Shown one piece after another: positions 52,952 through 61,100 of a stretch of DNA of 64,000 bases (within the stretch, counting starts at the first letter, position 1; each line of letters begins with the position of its first letter). The stretch spans positions 1-64,000 of the forward strand of contig JAIQGL010000030.1 of assembly GCA_020072585.1 (NCBI GenBank), in the 5' to 3' direction. Source of the DNA: Terriglobia bacterium. Lineage in GTDB: Bacteria > Acidobacteriota > Terriglobia > Terriglobales > Acidobacteriaceae. The notes beneath the pieces are model-generated. The model searched no databases and was not told where the DNA came from. It was given only the letters and a program-made list of their open reading frames with translations. Position numbers and translations under genes: made by a program.

Positions 52952-54646
52952 TCATCGCCACCCAACAGATGTGAAAAACGCATTGTTTCCCGTCCGCAGG
53001 TCTTTTCCGTAGAGCAGGAGCACATCAACTCCCAGGATTTTGAACTTGGCCTGTGCGCCTGTATCGAATAGCCACTTTTGTGGGCCCAGCGCAGAAGATG
53101 AATCGGTCATCTTTCCCATGTCCAGAAACGGCCCGACTTTTACCGTCAGGTATCCGCCGGAATAAACGATCTTGTCGCTCTCCCCATTGAAAAGAAAGTA
53201 TTCGCGCCCCAGCGGCGCGCTGCCTTTCTCGCCATGGCGAGTGCCGACGTGTGCCCGCATCGGCAGATCATTGTCTCGCTCCACGCCAAGTATAAACAGT
53301 TCATCAAACGGGACCCGCCCAAAAGTTTTGCCGGCCCGAAGATGCCACTGCGTTTCCCAATCGTCGCCACGGGCCCGCGGAAACCAATGCGCCCCTGCCG
53401 TTGCTTGAAGTTTTTCGAACGACTGTCCCGGCTCTGACCAGATGCGCCCTGCTTGTGAATTCACGCTGCTGGAAATGGTGAGCCGCCGTTCCGGCCAACG
53501 CCATAGCTCGTAAGTGAGCCCGGCCTTCTGCTTGACCTGGTAGCCCTGGGCCAGCAGCTCCGGCGTCAGGAATACACCCGCCATAACACTCCGGAAGTCC
53601 CGGTGCGAGATCTCAAGTCCCGTCGTCCAACTCAAGCGCGCGCCCGCCAGCCGCATTATCTCCGCGTTGACACTTTCGCGCTGAAGGTTCAATGCGCCCA
53701 GCACCGTGCTTGGACCGGTGAATGAGGTTTGCACCGTCCAGTTTTCATTCCGCAGGTCCGCGCGCAGGTGATAACGCCATTTTGGATTGTTCTTGACCGG
53801 ACCGGAAACGATCGCAAGCGCCCGCCGTTTGTCTGGGTCTGACCGGAACAGCGAAATAATGTTGGTGCCGGAGCCGCGCAGGTTGTAGTACTCCGGCGTG
53901 ATTTCCTGAAAGAACACGCCGCTGAAAACCCTGAACAGCGCTTCCAGCGTGCTGTTGCCAAAACCGTTGCGTTCCTGTGCGCGAAAGATTGCGTCATACT
54001 TGCCGTCAGGCCGGGCCGCCAGATCGATTTTGTAACTCGGAAAAATCTCCAACCCACGCAACCGCGCTTTACTCGTGAGCAACTCATCCAGCGTCATGGG
54101 GCTGGCTGGTGCAAATGCAAAAGCGTGGTCCAGCAATGCAGGACGAACATGCAGCGCCGGCTCGCTTCGCACTTCCATCAGTTCGGGCTTCCCTTCCCGA
54201 TTCCAGTATTTCAGTGCGGCTTCCAGATTGCCTTCAAGAAAATAAATCGTCGCCAGAAATTCACTGGCATAAGAATCGGCGGCATCCAGCTGTAGCGCCC
54301 GGTGCAGATCTTGTTTTGCCTTGCGATATTTTTTCTGCTTAAAGGCGATGCCCGCCAGCTCAATGGGAAAACGCTTGTCGTTGGGCGCAAGTTGTTGTCC
54401 GGCCAGCAGGGCTCTGCCTGCTTCTTCCCAATGTTCCTGGTGCGCCTGTGCCATGCCGTAGTAATAGTTGAGATCGGCGGAGGCCCGGGGCGCATTGGCC
54501 AACAGATGAGTAAGCTCGGGCCAGCGTTCCTGTTCAAAGAGTTGCTTTGCGGCAGGGCCAAGGTCGGTTTGAGCGGAGCTGGCCAAACAGCAACCCACCG
54601 CAAGCAGAAACAGCACAGCATAAAACCGTTTTCCGGAAAGAATCAT
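52952..54646 (-). CDS. TPR protein with outer-membrane beta-barrel-like C terminus
   Basis: A 564-residue exported protein with a signal peptide (LFLLAVGCCLASSAQ). Residues about 25-170 contain three or four tetratricopeptide-like helical pairs (YYYGMAQAHQEHWEEAGRAL; FKQKKYRKAKQDLHRALQLD). The rest (about 220-564) is beta-rich with alternating aromatic strands ending GNNAFFTSVGWR, like an outer-membrane barrel. It starts at the ATG overlapping the C39 peptidase stop (ATGA). In the Pseudomonas PA2778 family the C39 domain and TPRs are one protein; here they are separate coupled genes. Confidence 0.82.
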   Translation of the reverse strand: MILSGKRFYAVLFLLAVGCCLASSAQTDLGPAAKQLFEQERWPELTHLLANAPRASADLNYYYGMAQAHQEHWEEAGRALLAGQQLAPNDKRFPIELAGIAFKQKKYRKAKQDLHRALQLDAADSYASEFLATIYFLEGNLEAALKYWNREGKPELMEVRSEPALHVRPALLDHAFAFAPASPMTLDELLTSKARLRGLEIFPSYKIDLAARPDGKYDAIFRAQERNGFGNSTLEALFRVFSGVFFQEITPEYYNLRGSGTNIISLFRSDPDKRRALAIVSGPVKNNPKWRYHLRADLRNENWTVQTSFTGPSTVLGALNLQRESVNAEIMRLAGARLSWTTGLEISHRDFRSVMAGVFLTPELLAQGYQVKQKAGLTYELWRWPERRLTISSSVNSQAGRIWSEPGQSFEKLQATAGAHWFPRARGDDWETQWHLRAGKTFGRVPFDELFILGVERDNDLPMRAHVGTRHGEKGSAPLGREYFLFNGESDKIVYSGGYLTVKVGPFLDMGKMTDSSSALGPQKWLFDTGAQAKFKILGVDVLLLYGKDLRTGNNAFFTSVGWR

Positions 54647-55185
54647 TTTGGCAGCGCCAGCAGCGTCCACTGTCCTGTGCCGCTCCACTGTTTCTCAAAA
54701 TCGGCCCGTTCTTGCTTGAGCAGCTTGCGCTGCGCCGCGTCATTCATATAGACGATATTCTGCGCTGGATCAACACCAACCACAACCACATAGTGCAATT
54801 GGATATCGAGCGTGGAAGGTTTCAGTGCAACGATCAGTGGGCGGCCTTTTTCCAGATGCTGCTTCAGGTCCTCCCACTTTCCCGTGAAAGAAAACGTCCG
54901 GAAGCCATGCTGCTGAAAATATCGTTCAAGGTCAGAGGCGCGAATGCCGTGTTCTTTGCTGGAATAAAGAGCACGCTGGATTTCAACCGGATCAGCGGCT
55001 CTGTTTGCCGTCCTGTTCTGCTGCTTCAGCCAATATTGCATTACCATGGCAATGCTGGCAGCGCCGCAGCCATCTTTTTCCTGCCTGAAAAACGGAACAT
55101 CAAGCCAGACGCCGGGTGTGCTGGCAAAGACAAAGCCGCAGAGACACACAATACAAAGGAATCTCTGCGGCCAATATCGGACCAT
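54643..55185 (-). CDS. C39-type cysteine peptidase (PA2778-like)
   Basis: A 180-residue papain-fold peptidase with a signal peptide (RFLCIVCLCGFVFASTPG). The nucleophile is C40 in KDGCGAASIAMVMQYW, the His is in QLHYVVVVGVD, and VYMNDA supplies the Asp/Asn. This is like the C39 domain of bacteriocin exporters and of PA2778-family peptidases. The ATG at 55185 leaves 10 bp after the PA2779-like gene; a TTG at 55212 would overlap it. The gene overlaps the following TPR gene. The substrate is unknown; the small upstream protein is a candidate. Confidence 0.85.
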   Translation of the reverse strand: MVRYWPQRFLCIVCLCGFVFASTPGVWLDVPFFRQEKDGCGAASIAMVMQYWLKQQNRTANRAADPVEIQRALYSSKEHGIRASDLERYFQQHGFRTFSFTGKWEDLKQHLEKGRPLIVALKPSTLDIQLHYVVVVGVDPAQNIVYMNDAAQRKLLKQERADFEKQWSGTGQWTLLALPK

Positions 55186-55195
55186 GAAAACAGTT

Positions 55196-55600
55196 CTAGC
55201 GGACTGCCACAATAATCAGCACCAGTATGGCGATGCCTAAGATAATCAGGATCAAATCGCGTTCGCTCAGATTGCCGGCGGCGAAATCAGCCTGCGCTCT
55301 GTCTGCCCGCGCTGCCAGCTGGGAAAGTTCCTGATCGTTGAGTGTGGAAACAGCGGTCGTCACCTGCCGTGGATCCATCTTCGCCGACTTCAGGGCCTTT
55401 TCCGCGGCCGGCGTAGAGAGCAGATGTCGTACTGAGTCCAGGTTATGCTGCCGTACCTGTGATGCCGCGACCACCTCTTTTTGCAGGTCTGCGGGGCTGA
55501 CCACGTGGCTTTGTGCAAGCGCCTCCGTGGGAACAATGAAGAATGCAACCAACACAACAGCAATCGCCATCCGTAGTGACTGCCGCAAATCAAATTGCAT
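55196..55600 (-). CDS. PA2779-family small membrane protein
   Basis: A 134-residue protein with a signal peptide (LRMAIAVVLVAFFIVPTEALA). A helical segment follows containing VRHLLSTPAAEKALKSAKMD and VSTLNDQELSQLAARAD, then a C-terminal transmembrane helix (ILIILGIAILVLIIVAVR). This is the PA2779 family pattern. GGAGGAG seven bases before the ATG at 55600. It is the first gene of a three-gene operon with the C39 peptidase and the TPR/barrel protein and may be the peptidase substrate or assembly partner (inference). Confidence 0.85.
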   Translation of the reverse strand: MQFDLRQSLRMAIAVVLVAFFIVPTEALAQSHVVSPADLQKEVVAASQVRQHNLDSVRHLLSTPAAEKALKSAKMDPRQVTTAVSTLNDQELSQLAARADRAQADFAAGNLSERDLILIILGIAILVLIIVAVR

Positions 55601-55845
55601 AGTCAAGCTCCTCCACTAATGTTCCGGCCAGACAGAAAGTATACATGACCCGCATTCCACTCTCCTGTAACTGGAGTACGAGTACCTTGGCTGACCTTGC
55701 AAGCAACATGCAGGGAAATCATGCTTTTTGCAAGCGCAACTACAATTCCGCCCGTTGGATGATTCAGTTCACTAGCTTGGAACAATAAAACCAGGGAGCA
55801 GTTGCCTGCCCCCCTGCAATTGGAGTTTCAGATCTCGCCGTTCGG

Positions 55846-56247
55846 TCAGTTGGTCGAGTCTATTTTTGACTGGGCTTTCGCTGACACCGACCCCAGTTCA
55901 AGAGAGTATTTCTTTCCGGAAAATTGCAGTGACGTGAGTTCACGGTCACCCTTTGAACTGTTCTTGATCTCTGCCTGCGTTTCAGGTGCGGCCTGGGTGA
56001 GAGTGACAACTTGCGCCGGTACAGTCGCCAGCACCTTCTTGCCTTGCATGATGCTTACCTGCACCGTGGGCCCCGATCCTTCCCATTTGGCTGTATATTC
56101 GCCGGCGGGAAGTTGCGTGCCATTGACCTGTGTGGGGGCAGAAATCTCGAAGTTGCTCTTGTGCGAATCATCGGCCGCAAACGCGCTTGTTGACAGGGCC
56201 AATGCTAATGCAACGAATATGATCTTGGAAAATAGCGAGGACTTCAT
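55846..56247 (-). CDS. Hypothetical exported protein
   Basis: A 133-residue protein with a signal peptide (SKIIFVALALALSTSAFA). The core has SNFEISAPTQVNGTQLPAGE, YTAKWEGSGPTVQVSIMQGK and KKVLATVPAQVVTL strands. This small beta-rich exported type is frequent in acidobacteria; its function is unknown. AAAGGAG five bases before the ATG at 56247 sets the start. It appears monocistronic. Confidence 0.8.
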   Translation of the reverse strand: MKSSLFSKIIFVALALALSTSAFAADDSHKSNFEISAPTQVNGTQLPAGEYTAKWEGSGPTVQVSIMQGKKVLATVPAQVVTLTQAAPETQAEIKNSSKGDRELTSLQFSGKKYSLELGSVSAKAQSKIDSTN

Positions 56248-56924
56248 TACCGCTCCTTTGTTCTTTCCCGATATGCGTCGGGAACCGGTTAGGGGCGGCC
56301 TGGTTCGGCTGCGGCGAGCTTGCAATTCTTCGCCAATGGCCTACAATTCTTCGCGTGGGTTAAGAAAATGGCGCGCGCAAGCGTACCGTTTTCCGGGGAC
56401 TGTTCTCGCCTGGGGCCGCCAAAACCGTGGGCGCGAACAATCCCTGAACCCCGTGAAATATCTTGCTTTGACCACTTCAGAATCTTTCCGCTGTGCGGTC
56501 CTTTTTATTCCTACTTGCAAAGACGATGCCAATCACAAAAAAGTTTCATCAAACTTTCGATCTTATGGTCTTTAGACGAAATGTGAGATTGCGCGTTAGC
56601 ATTTGGGCTCGCGCACACTCCGAGTCTTTACAACTTCCCTGACGATTCATCCCACATCAGTGTGCGAAAGTGAATTTCGAATGTTCGAAAATGAACAGTG
56701 CACAAGGGCAAAAAACAAGCGAACCCCCGGCAGGAGGAAATTAATTCTTTTAATCTGCATCCAATGAAGCCGTAATCTTCCCCTTTTAAAACTTTAGATA
56801 ACAGATGAGATTGCTCCGAAACGGATGGCACATACGGGGCACTATTCCAGGTTAAGCAGTCTTACAAAATTGGGCTTTCGGGGGCCAGGCAGCCAAAAAG
56901 CATGGCCGGGAAGGAATTCCGCCA
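56248..56924 (+). other. Intergenic region with an operator-like direct repeat
   Basis: About 680 bp without a convincing gene between an exported-protein gene and a small frame. It contains CGAAAGTGAAT (56665-56675) and CGAAAATGAAC (56686-56696), 21 bp apart, with the palindrome-like TTTCGAATGTTCGAAA between and over them. Two helical turns of spacing is typical of tandem operator half-sites. The regulator is unknown. Confidence 0.4.
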
Positions 56925-57227
56925 ATGGAACTCTGTTACATGGTGAGCATCAGTGTTCTGCAGGAAATTTTACAGTCAGAAGCAAAGCCAAACACGCGCT
57001 ATACGTTAATGGCGAGCGGGGAGACAGTCACGGTCGTGCATTTTGGACCGGGCGGACTGATCAGCCAATTCGCCTTCCCTATCGTTCATCGCATATCGGA
57101 CGTGCCCGAAGATGAAGGCACTCTAATGCTCCTGGTCGCCACCGAGCGAAGCCGCGAGGAGCAGAGCTTCTGGCTGCCGCTGGAAAACAAACTGCTGCAC
57201 TGCTGTTCATTGAATACGGTCGCCTGA
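56925..57227 (+). CDS. Small hypothetical protein
   Basis: A 100-residue cytoplasmic frame with VSISVLQEILQSEAKPNTRY, GETVTVVHFGPGGLISQFAF and a C-terminal FWLPLENKLLHCC. AAGGAA eight bases before the ATG at 56925 supports the start. I recognise no family, though the hydrophobic-then-polar alternation suggests a small beta-alpha fold. Confidence 0.5.
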   Translation: MELCYMVSISVLQEILQSEAKPNTRYTLMASGETVTVVHFGPGGLISQFAFPIVHRISDVPEDEGTLMLLVATERSREEQSFWLPLENKLLHCCSLNTVA

Positions 57228-57327
57228 TAAATCACGGCTGGCGTGTGGACAGGCGAAGGAGCACTCTGAGAGCGATCCGGCAATGTAGCTGTTTTCCGAT
57301 TTATGGGACTCAATAATGCATTCATCC

Positions 57328-58113
57328 CTATGACATCCGGTTTGCGGACAAACGCATTCGAACTCTAGAAAGCAGCCAACCCATTATTGTTCCCCAGACA
57401 ATGCCTGGGCCAGGAATTCCAGCGAGCAATATGACCGCTTCCTGGGTACCGCCAACACCTCGAGCCAGCACTACAACAGGAAAGATACAAACTGCGGAGA
57501 TTTCCTGCACAATGAAAGCGCAAGCCATCGACAATAATATCGTATTGCCCTGGCCACTTTTTACCCGTTTATACAGAAGCTTCACTCCAGGTTTTGACCA
57601 TAAGAGAACGGGAACGAATGTAAGCACTTCTGCCCCAAAAAGCGCATCTAACCGTTGCAATTGGCGAGCAGTAATGAGTTCGCAGAGGTGCAGGATAACA
57701 ATCCAAGCGGTGCCCGCGATCCATCCCACACTGGTTTCGTTCAGGATGAATCCATTGTGCGAAAGCGCACTACGCTGCCAGAGACCACCACATGCGATCC
57801 CCGCGACAAGGCTCCACATGGCAATGTGAAATATTTCCCCCGGAAAAGTTTCTATTACTGAAGTGCGCTCAAAGGCGGCGAGCAGCAGAGATACCAGCGT
57901 TACACCAAGAATGCCACCCGCGGCGGAGTGGCCGCGCCGAAGCACATTTAGAATCCAGGTCCCGATCCCAGCGGTTAGCACAATGCAAGCCGTGGCAATG
58001 CCCACGCGCCCCATGCGCCAGAAGCTTCCATCAGACAAAGCCGGCGACACCGCGAAAGCATAAGGGAACGCTATCAAGACCCAAAGTGTTGTACCCTGGA
58101 CGAAATGCTTCAT
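57328..58113 (-). CDS. Hypothetical multi-spanning membrane protein
   Basis: A 261-residue protein with about seven hydrophobic helices (around residues 10-30, 38-58, 66-84, 92-112, 128-148, 190-212 and 226-248) joined by short polar loops. It ends in a basic SRVRMRLSANRMS. No family, transporter signature or enzyme motif is recognisable. Confidence 0.7.
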   Translation of the reverse strand: MKHFVQGTTLWVLIAFPYAFAVSPALSDGSFWRMGRVGIATACIVLTAGIGTWILNVLRRGHSAAGGILGVTLVSLLLAAFERTSVIETFPGEIFHIAMWSLVAGIACGGLWQRSALSHNGFILNETSVGWIAGTAWIVILHLCELITARQLQRLDALFGAEVLTFVPVLLWSKPGVKLLYKRVKSGQGNTILLSMACAFIVQEISAVCIFPVVVLARGVGGTQEAVILLAGIPGPGIVWGTIMGWLLSRVRMRLSANRMS

Positions 58114-58147
58114 CTTTCAATGGCCATGGCAACTATACCACTTCGAT

Positions 58148-61100
58148 TTAGGGCTCCGTAACCTCCGATATCGGCAATGTATAAACATAGTAGTTCTGGC
58201 TGTGGGCTCCTGTAACCTTGTCGGTCAGCTGGACGAACACCGCATAGGGCTTGAGGAAAGACACCGCGGTTGTGAAGTCATTGTCGGTGGCCGTAAGAGT
58301 CCCGGCATCCACACCTACCACGCCTACCGTTGGGTTACCAAAAACGTCCGTGGTAATTGAAAGGACCTCGATGCTCCAGTCGACGTCATGTGAATGCTCG
58401 ATATTGAAGGTAATTGGCCCCAGGACGGGGGTAGTGATCTTGTTAACATAGAGAGTCGAGAACGCGCCGCCATGCAGGAAGAATTTATCCGTAGGTAAAT
58501 GACCTGTGCCGGCATACCAAAATACCGGCTGCGGATTGTCCGAGGCCTTGAGCGATTCGTCATTGGCCAGCGCCTTGAAGTCGAATGGATGTCTCTCACT
58601 ATCGCCTTTGGCCTGAACCAATGCAATATCGACATCCTGGTTTGATCCACCCGGAATAAAGAGCTTTCCGTCATTGTTTTTAAATTGAGGATCAACTCCA
58701 AACACTTTCCCTATGAACGTCTCTGGTTCCAGTTGAGTTGCCCACCGCCAATGAATGTGCACACATCCGGGGCAGCCTGGGAAACCAATCCCTGGCAGAT
58801 CGATACCTTGGTCCGGTTTAGCCGCCGGCTGCGGACTTTGATGATAGTTGTCAACACTTTGGCGCAAGACGCCTATGAAATGAGCGCCGGAATCAGCGAA
58901 TACATTCGTCTTGCCAGCCTCGATCACTCGCACGGACTGTTCTTTCTCGAGAGGATTCTCGCCATGCAAAATTCCTACTCCTGCAACACCCGAGCAGCCA
59001 CTAAGGCCGATGATCCCTCCGGCACTGGCAAGCAAACTATCAGGATCGCAAGTCAGGAGGGTGGCATTCGACGACGCCTTCGCCAGCGGCTGGTTCCCGA
59101 TATCCCGGGCGTCAAAATGGAACCGCTGAGGAAGAGTGATGGAATTAAGCTGCGATCCATCGGAAAAATATTTGTATTCAACCGTGGGGAAGAACTTGCC
59201 TGTAGGCAAAGCGGCATTGGGCTCGAACGGCCTGAGGTTCTCCTTTTCAAATTGATAACGTTGCGTCACCAGGAGACAGCTGTCGGGAACGTTGGGAGTG
59301 GCTGGATCGTCCGGATTCCCGTCAAGACGATCGAGCAGGTATGTGGCTTCCAGCGCAAACGTGTTACCGTCGGAAGGAACATTCTTGAAATCGATAAGCT
59401 GGCTGCGCGATTGCAGCGCGATGTCGCAGGCCCGCAACGCGCCATTGGGGCTTTGCGAATCACCTATGTATCCGGTTCTTTCGCTATTCGGTATTAGTTC
59501 GCATCGAGCCGGAATGGTTTGGTTGATATCCCGGCGAAGCCAATTCATCGTAAGGTACGGCAGGGACATTTCCTTCGCCATATACCGGCGGCCGAGTTCT
59601 ACGTCAGTCAGGACAAGCCCATCGTTTGGAGAAGTCGTCGCGTGCATGCTCCAGCCGAGCTGATTCGAGATATTGAGTGTTTGTGGCGATACGACGGAGG
59701 CGGAACGCCGCAATGCGCCGCACTGGCTACCCAGAACTGCGGTATGGATGCCACCCTCAGCCAGTCCGTAGCCGGTTGAATAGAGAATTGACCCATTCTG
59801 GAGAGTCAGGCGACCGGAAATGCCCGGAATGAGCGGGCTGGCGACACGGGGATGGGCCAGGTCCGTCAGGTCGATCAACAACGTACCTGAGCCCGCTGCT
59901 TCTGACACTGACACGAAAGCCGTAGAATTGCTGATGAGAATGTCGCTACCGTTCCCCGGCAATGCTAGGAAGCTCATCGGTTGTGGCGCCGCCGGGTTTG
60001 TCATGTCCAGGATGGCAAGCACTGGCCCCGACACCAGCTGTTGTGTATTGGAGTCAATCCCGCTTCCCTGACCGATCACTCCCGCAATAGGCACGTCAGA
60101 AACGGTCGCCAAAGAAAGCGCAAAACCGCTATCCAGTTTGCCGAGAGCAGTGGCGGTGCCAGAGATCGGCTGTATCGGGAACAATACCGATTCCTGCAGA
60201 GGATCCACTACAACGATACCGTGGTGGCCGGCTGCCACAGCCAGCCTCTTCACTTGCTGGTTTGGCATTAGATAGTCGGCCACTCCAAGACCAAATAATG
60301 CCTCGGGAGCATCAATGGTGCCTCCATTGCCATTGGGGACGGGCCGGGTGACCGGGATCGTGTGGACCAATTCGTTCTGGTATCCGCCATTACCGTCACT
60401 CACATTGGCGATCTTGCCCCAGACCTGTTGGAACAAGAACAGCGAACCTTCGCCGCTGGCGGCCATTGCATCCAGGTCTGCCTTGAATCCTTTTACAACT
60501 TCAGACAGAGTGACAGTCTGAATGCCTTTCAGGAACGTATTGGTGTAGGCCACGCCATCTTTGACAACTAGACGCAGAACTGTGCCTTGCTGCGACGCAT
60601 CGCCGCTCATCCCAACCACGCCAATCCGTTGCGGCGACGTCGGGTCTGAAACGTCATAGACCCACAAATTAGACGGCTTTGGCAAAGCAGAGACTCCAGT
60701 TGACACCACAACATACGGCCCCAACCCGCCAACCTGGCTGTCCACCTCGCCCGCTATATCAGACGGGGCGCCGGGAACAACCACAGTTCCAATGGGGGAA
60801 CCAAGAGATGCTGGGTTCTTGGTCGAATAAGCCTCCAGCATGCCGTTGCTGCTCAGCAGTCTGACCACATACGCAGTATTGTCGACGATTACCACCCTGG
60901 GCGAAGGGAAAGGATCGCTGGGTGTGGCCAATAATTGCGGAGTAATTGTCTTGAACTGCGAAGTGAAGAGAAGCAGAGACTTCGGTGTAGTATCCAGGTC
61001 GACGATGCCCGAACCTACGCTCAGGGTATAGGTCATGTCGTACTTGAGGCCCTTCTTCGGTTGCAGCGTGACGGCCGTAACCACTGCGGAAGAACTCTGG

